A stretch of DNA of 64,000 nt, taken from Aureococcus anophagefferens (lineage: Eukaryota; Sar; Pelagophyceae; Pelagomonadales; Pelagomonadaceae). The stretch spans positions 64,373 to 128,372 of the forward strand of contig NW_008705573.1 in NCBI RefSeq assembly GCF_000186865.1, given 5' to 3'. Every line of letters begins with the position of its first letter. Position 1 is the stretch's first letter. Of this stretch, positions 52,008 through 60,222 are shown piece after piece. The notes under the pieces were generated by a model. The model did not search any database and was not told the DNA's origin. It worked only from the letters and a program-made list of their open reading frames with translations. A program made the position numbers and the translations under genes.

Positions 52008-52154
52008 AAGTAAGATCCGCCGCAAATAACGACTCACCGGGAGCGGGACGTGGAGCGGCTTTAGGCCACGGTGACGTATAGGGTGCCTTGACTCAGCCCC
52101 TGAGGCGTCCTTTGGCGACTCAAATTCGTCCACAGCCAAATCGGGTCGACCACT

Positions 52155-53072
52155 TTGAACACGGGCGGCCGCGGCCAACGAAGCATGCAGCAGACGACGT
52201 TGACCACGCTCTTCAAGCGTGCCCGAGACGCTTCGCACGCCAAGAACTGTCGCCTCCTGGCTGAGCGAGGTGTTGGCAGCCTCGGTCTACCGGAAGACGT
52301 GACGACTTCCGTGCTCAGCTATTCGGACCTACGGGGCGTGGCCGCGTGCGCCGCGGCGAGCTCTGAGCTCATGCGCTGCCTCGTGCGCCTCAGCCCGGAC
52401 CTCGAGCACCGCCTCGTGCTCCGGCGTTTCCCGCTGCTCGCGACAGTCGCGGAACACGTCGACGCGGAACCGCGCGAGCTGTTCTACTCCCAGATGGACC
52501 TCTTCGAGGAGCATCCCCACCGCACTCTGGCTCCCGTCCGCGGACTCGACGAGTACACCTTTTCCCTGGAAATCGAATTTCAGCAATTACCACCTATCAA
52601 CGGCATCGCGCACCGTGAGTCCGTCTTCGTGGGTACGGGTTCGCCCATGGACTTCCGAGGGTCACCGATTCTCAGATTCTACCCACCAGCCGACCTTTAT
52701 GAGCGAGCTATGGATACCGAATTCAATATATTCGTACGCGTCATGGCCACGAAGCGCTTCGAGAAAGGGCGGGCGCGACTTGGACTGGGCGATGTCGACG
52801 ATTTCTACGACGGCCTGATCTTTTACAGCTTGGGACGCATGCGGCATGAAGTGGAGACTGGGCCGCGTCCGACGAGTTTCCTTGATCAGAGTATCAGTGA
52901 TGCTTGGGGAAGCGAATGGCCGGAGCTGAATGGGAGATGGGGCCCACCCCGGTCGGAGATTTCTGCCAGTGAATTTGATTTGCATTTCGCATGGGAGAAT
53001 CCGAACGACTCCCGTGAAATGCCCCTCGAGGACGTCTGCCTCGCGCTCGAGCACTACGTCACCTGGGTCTAG
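52155..53072 (+). CDS. F-box-like protein, 305 aa
   Basis: N-terminal F-box pattern at about residues 40-85 (LGLPEDVTTSVLSYSDLRGV; ASSELMRCLVRLSPDLEHRL). The remainder (LEIEFQQLPPINGIAHRESV; FYPPADLYERAMDTEFNIF; FDLHFAWENPND) has no clear Kelch or LRR repeat. Lower GC than its surroundings, like the preceding gene; the two may be a local F-box pair. A role in substrate recognition is inferred from the F-box only. Convergent with the hydrolase at 53086, with 13 bp between stops. Confidence 0.65.
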   Translation: MNTGGRGQRSMQQTTLTTLFKRARDASHAKNCRLLAERGVGSLGLPEDVTTSVLSYSDLRGVAACAAASSELMRCLVRLSPDLEHRLVLRRFPLLATVAEHVDAEPRELFYSQMDLFEEHPHRTLAPVRGLDEYTFSLEIEFQQLPPINGIAHRESVFVGTGSPMDFRGSPILRFYPPADLYERAMDTEFNIFVRVMATKRFEKGRARLGLGDVDDFYDGLIFYSLGRMRHEVETGPRPTSFLDQSISDAWGSEWPELNGRWGPPRSEISASEFDLHFAWENPNDSREMPLEDVCLALEHYVTWV

Positions 53073-53085
53073 GAACGCCATAATC

Positions 53086-53988
53086 TTAGCGACACCGATC
53101 CACGATCGCGCAGAGGTCCGCGACGAACTCGTCGGCGTTCGTGTTGTGGATGGAGTGGCTCGCGGTGGGGAACTCCCTGACCCGCGCCGCGGGCAGGCGC
53201 GCGGCCAGGTCGTCGATGCCGTCCGCGCCGTCCCACTGCGCGACGGTGCCGTCCCGGCCCGCGACCCAGAGGTGCACCTCGAAGGGCAGGTCCGCGGCGG
53301 CGAGCGCGGACCACGCCTTGGACCCGTCGGCGCTCGAGAGGACGTGCTTCTTCGCGAGCGCCTGGGCCCGCGGGTTGACGTCGGACCACCAGGTTCCGTC
53401 CGGCTGCTCGCGGAGCCGCTTGCCGACCCAGGACTCGACGCGGCCCGCGTCGTCGTAGTGCGCCAGCAGCGCGGCCTTGGCCGCTTCCAGCGACGGGAAC
53501 GACCGGTCGAAGGCCGGGAGCGGCCCCGGCGCGGCCCACTTGGCCCGCGGCACCGCGTCCATGTCCTCGACGACGACGGCGGCGAGCAGGCCGGGATCCT
53601 CTTGCGCGGCGATGCGCGCGACCTCCATGGCGACGCGTCCGCCCATGGAATGACCGACGAGCACCCAGGGCTTCGCGACGCCGCGAGCCTCGACGGCCGC
53701 GACGACGTCGCGCGCGAGCGCCTCGCTGGAGAACTCGTCGACGTCGCCGAGCGGCGACTCGCCGTGGCCGCGCAGGTCGAGCGCGAGGCACGGGTAATTT
53801 TTCGACTGGAGCGCGGCGAGCGTCGACGTCCAGGTCTCCTTGCTGCTGTCCAGGCCGTGGACGAGCACGCTGGTCGGCTTTTTCGCGTTTATTGATGATG
53901 CCAGAGGGATGCGCGCGTCTGATAACGCGTGCGAGGAGGTCGCAAACGCCGCGACGGCGACGCAGCGGCTAGCAAAGAGGTGCGCCAT
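53086..53988 (-). CDS. Alpha/beta hydrolase (epoxide hydrolase / lipase-like) with signal sequence
   Basis: 300 residues; start ATG 53988. A hydrophobic leader (MAHLFASRCVAVAAFATSSH) may send it to a plastid or the secretory pathway. The fold is complete: SVLVHGLDSSKETW (oxyanion), LALDLRGHGES, nucleophile Ser in LVGHSMGGRVAME, Asp in VAGRDGTVAQW and His in TASHSIHN. Substrates of this broad family include esters, epoxides and lipids; the sequence does not decide. Close to ABHD11-type esterases. The divergent neighbour starts 346 bp away. Confidence 0.85.
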   Translation of the reverse strand: MAHLFASRCVAVAAFATSSHALSDARIPLASSINAKKPTSVLVHGLDSSKETWTSTLAALQSKNYPCLALDLRGHGESPLGDVDEFSSEALARDVVAAVEARGVAKPWVLVGHSMGGRVAMEVARIAAQEDPGLLAAVVVEDMDAVPRAKWAAPGPLPAFDRSFPSLEAAKAALLAHYDDAGRVESWVGKRLREQPDGTWWSDVNPRAQALAKKHVLSSADGSKAWSALAAADLPFEVHLWVAGRDGTVAQWDGADGIDDLAARLPAARVREFPTASHSIHNTNADEFVADLCAIVDRCR

Positions 53989-54334
53989 CGTTCTTGCCGC
54001 AGCAACTTGAACTTCTGAGACCAGCGAGCGAGGTGGTCGAGGTGTACGTTCGCGTCGGCCGCGCTGCCGGCCGCCGCCGATCTCTCGTCGTGTTTGCCAG
54101 CGTCCGCGAACGTGCCTCTAGCCGGCGCCTGCACGGCTCCGCAGCTCGACGAAGCTCCCTCCAGCGGCGGCGCCTGCGCGGTTTTGTAGCCTCCCAAAGC
54201 TGCAAGCGTCGCCGCCGCGGGCGCCTCAACGACGCGGCCGCGCGCCTACGCCGACACCGCCGCTCGTTCGCGCGCGCGCCGCGCCGAAGGTCTCCGACGC
54301 GCGCGCGCGCGCAGGTTCCGCCCGCGCATCCACC
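53989..54334. other. Divergent intergenic region, 346 bp
   Basis: GC-rich, rich in CGCCGC and CTCGTCG motifs, between the hydrolase start and the fusion gene start. No separate gene is supported; a shadow frame runs through it. Probably a bidirectional promoter. Confidence 0.5.
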
Positions 54335-56335
54335 ATGGCCGCCGACGCGCCGCCAGCCGCCGCGGACGCGAATGCCGCCGCGGACGCGAAGGCCGCCGCC
54401 GACGCCAAGGCCGCGGCCCCCGACGCCAAAGCCGACGCCGACACTAAACCCGCCGCGGACGCCGACGCGGCCCGGGCCCAAGCCAAGGCCGCGAAGAAAG
54501 ACGCCGCGAAGCGCGCGAAGGCCGACGCGAAGAAGAAGGCCGAGGCCCCGGAGCCGGAGATTTCGCCGAAGCAGTTCATCGTGCCGTGCCTCATGATGGC
54601 CGCCAAGTTCTTCAAGCTCGACTTTTCGCCCTACGTCGACCAGCTCCGCGCCGGCTTCGCGTGCGCGTGCGCTCTGACGCTCGGCGTCCACTTCCTCGTC
54701 AAGTCCATCGCCGCGGGCAAGAAGGACGCGACGGAGCTTACGGTCGCGACGAAGACCTGGACCGTCTGCGACTACGACCAGGCCGAGGCCCTCAAGAAGG
54801 TCAAGGGCGCGCTCGCGTCCGCGTGCATTCCACTCGCGATGCACTACAAGTGGGGCAGCCCCATGCCCCTCCTCTTCCAGTGCATCACGCAGCCCATGAA
54901 TCTGCTCGGCGACCCCCTCGTCCGGATCCACCTCCTCGGCAGGAAGCCCGAGGGCGAGCTCGCGCGGCCGTTCAAGGCGGCGCCGAACCCGCTCGCGGAC
55001 CTCCTCGGCGGCGGCGACGACGCGGCCGGCGCTTCCAAGCCCAAGGAGAAGAAGAAGCCGCCGGCGGCCCTGGACTCGTCCATGCTCATCCTCTTCGTGT
55101 CGCTGCTCGTGAGCGCCTGCGCCGTCGCGAGCGCTTTGGGCTTCCGCGGGCGCGTTGAGGTCGTGGGCATCGACCTGGGCACGACCTACAGCGTCGTCGC
55201 CGTCTCCGAGGGCCGCAAGGGCGTGCGCGTCTTCGACGACCCGGACCGAGGCAAGCTCACGGCGTCGACGGTCGCGTTCCTCAAGGGCGGCGCCGTCGCC
55301 GTCGGCGCGGCCGCGAAAGCGCACGCGGCCAAGGATCCGCGGCACGTCCTCTTCGACGCGAAGCGCTTCATCGGCCGCGACTTCGACGACGAGAGCGTGG
55401 CGCTGCAGGCGAAGAAGTACACCTTTGAGGTGGTGAAGGACGCGAACTCGACCGGCTGCGCGTTCGCGCTCGACGTGCCGGGCCACCCGGCCGCGGCGAC
55501 GCCCGTCGACGTCGGCGCCGAGGTCGTCAAGGCCCTCATGCGCACGGTCCACGACGACCTGGGCCACGAGAACGTGAAGCGCGCGGTCATCGCCGTGCCC
55601 GCGAGCTTCGGACCGGCGCAGATCGCGGCGACGGGCGACGCGTTTAAGGCCGCGGGCCTCAAAGTCGCGCGCGTCATGCCCGAGCCCGTCGCCGCCGCCG
55701 TCGCCTACGGCCTCCACAAAAAGAAGGACGTGAACCACGTGCTGGTCTACGACTTTGGCGGCGGCACGCTCGACGTGTCGATCCTCTACGTGCAGGACGG
55801 GTCCATCGAGGTCGTCGCGAACGGCGGCGACAACGACCTCGGCGGCACGGACTTCGACCAGTGCGTCGCCGAGGATCTCGCGGCGGACGTGGCGGCGCGG
55901 ACGGGCGCGGGCGACAGCGTCGCCCGGGCTGCGGGCTGCGAGGCGCGCGAGCCGCTCTGCGCGCGGCACGTCCTCGCGTCCATGGGCGAGCGGCTCAAGA
56001 TCGCCGTGTCCGACGCGGCGTCCGCCGACGCGGCGTGCCTCGCGCCGCGCGAAAGCTGCGACGACCTCGTGCGCGTCGAGTTCGCCTACACGCGGAAGCG
56101 CTTCGAGAAGGCGTGCGACCACCTCTTCGTGCGCGCGATCGACACCGTCGCGCGCACGCTCGACGAGGGCATGCTCACGCACCGCGACATCGACGAGGTC
56201 GTCATGGTCGGCGGCACGAGCCGCGTGCCCAGGGTCCGCGACACGCTCCGGGACCACCTCCGCGTCGACAAGCTCAACACGGAGATCGACCCGGACGTCA
56301 CCGTCGCCGTCGGCGCCGCGTCCATCCTCGACTAA
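54335..56335 (+). CDS. Fusion of PHO88/SND3-like ER membrane domain with an HSPA13-type Hsp70
   Basis: One uninterrupted frame of 666 residues from ATG 54335 (ACCATGG). A Lys/Ala/Asp-rich leader (1-75) precedes a PHO88/SND3-like domain (about 76-215): YDQAEALKKVKGAL, MHYKWGSPMPL and HLLGRKPEGELARPFKA are the family's hallmarks. PHO88/SND3 is the membrane subunit of the SND pathway that brings proteins to the ER. A hydrophobic segment (about 249-271: SSMLILFVSLLVSACAVASA) follows, then an Hsp70 ATPase domain (276-666): GIDLGTTYSVVAV, DAKRFIGRD, PEPVAAAVAYGL, YDFGGGTLDVSI and VMVGGTSRVPRV. It ends NTEIDPDVTVAVGAASILD with no substrate-binding domain, like microsomal HSPA13/STCH. The transcript should be checked, but nothing in the frame suggests two genes. 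Confidence 0.88.
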   Translation: MAADAPPAAADANAAADAKAAADAKAAAPDAKADADTKPAADADAARAQAKAAKKDAAKRAKADAKKKAEAPEPEISPKQFIVPCLMMAAKFFKLDFSPYVDQLRAGFACACALTLGVHFLVKSIAAGKKDATELTVATKTWTVCDYDQAEALKKVKGALASACIPLAMHYKWGSPMPLLFQCITQPMNLLGDPLVRIHLLGRKPEGELARPFKAAPNPLADLLGGGDDAAGASKPKEKKKPPAALDSSMLILFVSLLVSACAVASALGFRGRVEVVGIDLGTTYSVVAVSEGRKGVRVFDDPDRGKLTASTVAFLKGGAVAVGAAAKAHAAKDPRHVLFDAKRFIGRDFDDESVALQAKKYTFEVVKDANSTGCAFALDVPGHPAAATPVDVGAEVVKALMRTVHDDLGHENVKRAVIAVPASFGPAQIAATGDAFKAAGLKVARVMPEPVAAAVAYGLHKKKDVNHVLVYDFGGGTLDVSILYVQDGSIEVVANGGDNDLGGTDFDQCVAEDLAADVAARTGAGDSVARAAGCEAREPLCARHVLASMGERLKIAVSDAASADAACLAPRESCDDLVRVEFAYTRKRFEKACDHLFVRAIDTVARTLDEGMLTHRDIDEVVMVGGTSRVPRVRDTLRDHLRVDKLNTEIDPDVTVAVGAASILD

Positions 56336-56349
56336 GACTGCCGCCTGTA

Positions 56350-57648
56350 TTACGCGTCCGACGCGGCGCGCGCGCGCTTCTTCTTCTTCTTCTTCGCGGG
56401 CGGCGCCTCCGCCTCGTCGGCGGCGTCGAAGATGCGGCCGAGGTGGGCGAGGTAGTGGCCGACGAACCCCACGCGCGGCTCTGCGTCGCCGTCCGGGTCC
56501 GTCCACACCTCCGGGTACGCGAGGCCCGCGCCGAAAATGGAGCCGCCGTAGAGCGCGCCGCGTCGGCCGGCCGTTTCCGGAAAGTCGACCTGCACGATAT
56601 CCTCGGCGTAGTCGCGGGTGTTGGTGCCGGGGACGAAGACGTCCGGGGGCGCCGCAGGCGCGAAGCCCGCGGCGTAGATGATCGCCTCGGCGCCGTCGGC
56701 CGCGAGCCGCGCCGCGACGCTCTCCGGGTCCGCGGCCGCGTCGAGCGTCTCGTAGCCGATGCTCGTCCCGACGGCGGTGCGGGTCCAGGCCGCGACGGCG
56801 CCCTTGAGGCCCGTGCCGTCGCGCTTGATCCAGCCGTCGCGCTCCTCGGCGTAGCGCGGCTCGCCCGCGAGGTCGTAGACGCAGACGTCGGCGCCGCGCG
56901 CCGCGCAGTTCTTCGCCGCGAGCATGCCCGAGTGGGCCCCGCCGATGACGGCGACGCGCACGCCCCGCACGGCGCCGGCGAGCGCGTCGATCGTCGCCTC
57001 GGCGCGCTTCGTCGCCTCGTCAGGCGCGAGCGCGAGCGCCAGGTCGATGACGAAGACGCCGCGCGCCTCCAGCGCGGCGCGCAGCTCCGGCGACGCCTCG
57101 CGGGGCGCGCCGCCCGTCGCCAGGAGCACGCGCGTCGCCCGGCAGACGACGTCGCCGACGCCGCACTCCGCGTCCCAGCCGTCGTCGCGGCGCACGAGCG
57201 AGTGCACGAGGACGCCGTCGCGCGCGAGCCCGAGGCGGCCGCCGGCCCGCATGGCCGCCGACGCGTCGAGGAGCGCGTCGAGCGACAGCCGCAGGGGCGC
57301 CGTCGCCGCCGGCGGCGCCGCCGCGAGGCCCGCCGCGCCCCGACGCCGCTGCGCGGCCGCGAAGTCGAACGCGTCGACGCTCTCGAACGCGGCCACGAGG
57401 CGGTCGTTCCGCGTGTTCGTCGGCACCTCGCCAAAGTCGCCGAGCCAGCCCATGGCCTCCCAGGGCGTCTTCGACACCCAGCCCACGGACGCGCCGCCGC
57501 GCTGGAGCAGGGCGCCGACGGCGCAGGTCCCGCAGGGCCCGCCGCCGACGACGAGCCAGTCCAGCTTCTTCGCGTCGGCGCTGCGCTGGAACGCCTGGGC
57601 GAGGTCCACGGGCTTCTCCACCAGCTTCTTCCACCACGGGCTCGCCAT
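56350..57648 (-). CDS. FAD-dependent oxidoreductase (NAD(P)-disulfide-type fold), 432 aa
   Basis: Start ATG 57648. The N-terminal Rossmann motif LVVGGGPCGTCAVGALL binds FAD; a second dinucleotide motif VAVIGGAHSGMLAAKN binds NAD(P). IIYAAGF and GGSIFGAGLAYPEV follow. The layout fits flavin-dependent monooxygenases and related pyridine-nucleotide oxidoreductases of unknown substrate. A Lys run at the C-terminus (PPAKKKKKKRARAASDA) could be a nuclear localisation signal, odd for this fold. Converges on the Hsp70 fusion gene with 14 bp between stops. Confidence 0.75.
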   Translation of the reverse strand: MASPWWKKLVEKPVDLAQAFQRSADAKKLDWLVVGGGPCGTCAVGALLQRGGASVGWVSKTPWEAMGWLGDFGEVPTNTRNDRLVAAFESVDAFDFAAAQRRRGAAGLAAAPPAATAPLRLSLDALLDASAAMRAGGRLGLARDGVLVHSLVRRDDGWDAECGVGDVVCRATRVLLATGGAPREASPELRAALEARGVFVIDLALALAPDEATKRAEATIDALAGAVRGVRVAVIGGAHSGMLAAKNCAARGADVCVYDLAGEPRYAEERDGWIKRDGTGLKGAVAAWTRTAVGTSIGYETLDAAADPESVAARLAADGAEAIIYAAGFAPAAPPDVFVPGTNTRDYAEDIVQVDFPETAGRRGALYGGSIFGAGLAYPEVWTDPDGDAEPRVGFVGHYLAHLGRIFDAADEAEAPPAKKKKKKRARAASDA

Positions 57649-57819
57649 TATACGCGCGCCTCACGCGAGCAAAGCTGCGCCCATGCTGTGGTAATTTTAC
57701 GGCGATCGTGACGGCTCCTTGATGCAAGCACTTGGTCGATGGGTGCTCCAATCCGCGTCCTGACAAGCGCACAATCCGCGTCATGACACGCGCACACTGC
57801 TAGCACTCAACACCCAATC

Positions 57820-58485
57820 ATGGCCTGCATGGACTACATCAAAGACATCGTCGACGAGCGCCGCCACGAGCTGGCGTCGATGCCGCGCGAGACCAAAAGT
57901 TGCGGACACCAGTGCTACCCGTCGTCCGTCGCCAAGTGCTGCGCCTGCTCGGACCTGCGTCCCGTGCGCGAGGAGGGCACGTACCCGTCGTACGCCGACG
58001 GCGCCGGCGCGACGAACGACGGCAGACGGTCCGACCATTATTGCCCTGTTTGCTGCCCGAACAACTTCCTGCGGTGGCAGCGGCGGCGCGACGAGGAGGC
58101 CGCGCGCGTCGCGGCGCGGCACGAGCGCCTGGACGCGGAGCGCGCGCTGGCGACGTCGGCGCTGGCCGAGGACCGGGACCGCGCGCGCGCCGGAGAGCAG
58201 CGCGGGCCGTTCGAGTACCAGAACGGCGATGTGTACGACGGCCAGTGGCTCGACGGCGAGCGCCACGGCCGCGGGACGATGACCTACGCGGAGGACGGGT
58301 CGACCTACGACGGCATCTGGCGCCGCGGCAAGGAGCACGGCCGCGGCCGGAAGGAGTTCCTCGACGGGATCTCGTACGTCGGCGACTTCGAGCACGGCAT
58401 GATGCACGGCCAGGGCCGCTTCACGATGGCCGACGGCGTCGTGCTCGACGGCGCGTTCCTCGAGGACGAGTGGCAGGGCGCGTAA
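57820..58485 (+). CDS. MORN-repeat protein with N-terminal Cys-rich region
   Basis: 221 residues. The N-terminus has paired Cys (CGHQCYPSSVAKCCACSDL; DHYCPVCCPNNF) that could hold zinc, then a charged helix, then about four MORN repeats: YQNGDVYDGQWLDGERHGRG, YAEDGSTYDGIWRRGKEHGR, FLDGISYVGDFEHGMMHGQG, and MADGVVLDGAFLEDEWQGA. MORN repeats bind lipids or act as scaffolds at membranes and flagella. Length is short for the family. Converges on the BASS-like gene with 9 bp between stops. Confidence 0.85.
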   Translation: MACMDYIKDIVDERRHELASMPRETKSCGHQCYPSSVAKCCACSDLRPVREEGTYPSYADGAGATNDGRRSDHYCPVCCPNNFLRWQRRRDEEAARVAARHERLDAERALATSALAEDRDRARAGEQRGPFEYQNGDVYDGQWLDGERHGRGTMTYAEDGSTYDGIWRRGKEHGRGRKEFLDGISYVGDFEHGMMHGQGRFTMADGVVLDGAFLEDEWQGA

Positions 58486-58494
58486 GCAAGCGAG

Positions 58495-59628
58495 CTAGCG
58501 CGTCGTCGCGGGGTCCCCGTCGTCCGCGCGACTTCCCGCGCGGCTCCGGCCGCGCGCGCGGCGCGAAAAGGGGAAGCACCCGCGCTTCTTCGGCGGCGGC
58601 GGCGGCGACTCGGCGTCGGGGAGGAGCGACTGGTCGAGGTCGACGTTGATGGAGACCGTCGAGCCGAAGGACTCGGAGATGCGGAGCTGCGCGATGTCGT
58701 CCTCGGACGCGTCCGGCTGGTAGTCGTTGAGGAGGAACTTGAAGAGGTTCTCCGTCGGCGGCGCGTGGGACCAGCCCATCTGCCAGGCGAAGACGCCGAA
58801 GAGCCCGATGAAGACGATCTCCGCGAGGCCGTAGACGAGGGGCACGGCCGTCGCCGCGCCCGCGTCCGACCGGGGAAACGCGGAGAGCGCGATGGTCAGG
58901 GCCAGCGCCGTGTTCTGGTAGACGCACTCGATGGCCACCGTCGTCGCCTCCGGCGGCGGGAGCTTGAGCATGCGGGAGATGGTGACGGTCGCGCCGAGGC
59001 CCATGGGCACGGGCAGGCACACGCCCAGGAACCAGCGCAGCGGCTTCCGATAGATGGGGTCGTGGCTCATCGTGTTCCTCGCGCCGCTCAGGCCCATGAG
59101 CGCGATGCCCGCGAGCGTCCCGAACTTGTTCACGATGGAACGGCCCCGGCGCTCGAGGTGCGCCGACGCGACCAGCCCCGCGGCGACGGCCGCGACGACG
59201 ACCGAGCAGGAAACGAGGATTTGGTACCAGTCGAGCCCCACGTCGCGGCCGCTCACGGTCTGCACGTAGAGATACAGATTCAGCGGCAGCGCCGCACAAC
59301 TAAAAACCGTCGACGCCGACGTGATGGCCACGGACAGCGCGAGGTCCGCGTTGCAGACGCTGCACCAAAAGCCGGAGAAGCCGCCGGACGGGCTCGTCGT
59401 GATGACCAGGAGCGTCGTCGCCGTGACGACGGGCTGGGGCAGCAGCCAATATACGCAGACGTAGCCCAGGAAGGGCATGACGAGGAAGTGGCAGCAGAGG
59501 CCGCAGATGATGCCCTTGGCCTTGCGGAACTGGAGCAGGCACAGCCGGGCGTCGCAGCTGCCGGCCATGGAGGCCAGGAGCACGAAGAGCAGCAGCTGGC
59601 TGCAGAACTCGAAGAGGGACACGCGCAT
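58495..59628 (-). CDS. Bile acid:sodium symporter (BASS/SBF) family transporter
   Basis: 377 residues; start ATG 59628. Nine or ten membrane helices. Typical features: TSPSGGFSGFWCSVCNADLA (first crossing motif), LSVAITSASTVFSCAALPL, LPVPMGLGATVTISRML, and VAIECVYQNTALALTIALSA (second crossing motif with the conserved Glu and Gln-Asn). Family members move bile acids, pyruvate or other organic anions with sodium. The cytosolic C-terminus has Pro runs and basic residues (PPPPPKKRGCFPFSRRARG). Substrate not predictable. Diverges from the small TM gene at 59845. Confidence 0.85.
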   Translation of the reverse strand: MRVSLFEFCSQLLLFVLLASMAGSCDARLCLLQFRKAKGIICGLCCHFLVMPFLGYVCVYWLLPQPVVTATTLLVITTSPSGGFSGFWCSVCNADLALSVAITSASTVFSCAALPLNLYLYVQTVSGRDVGLDWYQILVSCSVVVAAVAAGLVASAHLERRGRSIVNKFGTLAGIALMGLSGARNTMSHDPIYRKPLRWFLGVCLPVPMGLGATVTISRMLKLPPPEATTVAIECVYQNTALALTIALSAFPRSDAGAATAVPLVYGLAEIVFIGLFGVFAWQMGWSHAPPTENLFKFLLNDYQPDASEDDIAQLRISESFGSTVSINVDLDQSLLPDAESPPPPPKKRGCFPFSRRARGRSRAGSRADDGDPATTR

Positions 59629-59844
59629 GGCGGGGGGCTGCGCGGAGGCGTCTCAGGAAGGGGGTGGGCGTCGCCCGGGCAGTTTCCATCAGCTCCAATC
59701 AGGATGCGCCGCGAGCCCGTTGACAGATCGTTGACGACAAGGTTGATCCGGCCAACGTTCTTGCCGCAGGATCTCCGAGCACTCGCAAGCTCTTCTCGTC
59801 GCGCGCGCTCGCGCCGCAGCGCTTGCAAGCGAGACGCAGCAGCG

Positions 59845-60222
59845 ATGGTGCTCATCGGCGCGCCGTCGCCGGCGGTCGTGCAGTGCGCCAACGCCCTGTT
59901 CCTCGCCGCCGCGATCGTCCAGGACGTGCTCGTGATCCGGCTGCTGCTCAGCGGCGCCTTCATCTGCTTGATCGTCGACGCCTGCCGCCTCGCGCAGGAG
60001 ACGGGCGTGCTCCAGCTCGACTTCCTGGCCTGGGGCGTGCTGACGGGCATGGTCCACTGGTTCTACGCCTACCGCCTCGCGGCGCGGCAACGGCGGCGCG
60101 GCGCGGAGCGCGCGCCGCTCGCGGCGCCGAAGCCCGACGGCGCGCCGCGGCCGCCGCGGCAGCAGAGCGCCGAGCGCGAGCCGCTCGCGGCGCCGAAACC
60201 CGACGACGGCGCGCCGGTCTAA
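59845..60222 (+). CDS. Small three-helix membrane protein with C-terminal repeats, 125 aa
   Basis: Start ATG 59845. About three hydrophobic helices (ANALFLAAAIVQDVLVI; LLLSGAFICLIVDACRL; WGVLTGMVHWFYAY), then a basic linker and two copies of a Pro/Ala motif (APLAAPKPDGAP; EPLAAPKPDDGAP). The helix pattern recalls the membrane part of Popeye-domain proteins, but no Popeye domain follows, so I leave it as hypothetical. Its stop TAA (60220-60222) overlaps the stop of the NHL gene on the other strand (both read from CTAA). Confidence 0.6.
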   Translation: MVLIGAPSPAVVQCANALFLAAAIVQDVLVIRLLLSGAFICLIVDACRLAQETGVLQLDFLAWGVLTGMVHWFYAYRLAARQRRRGAERAPLAAPKPDGAPRPPRQQSAEREPLAAPKPDDGAPV

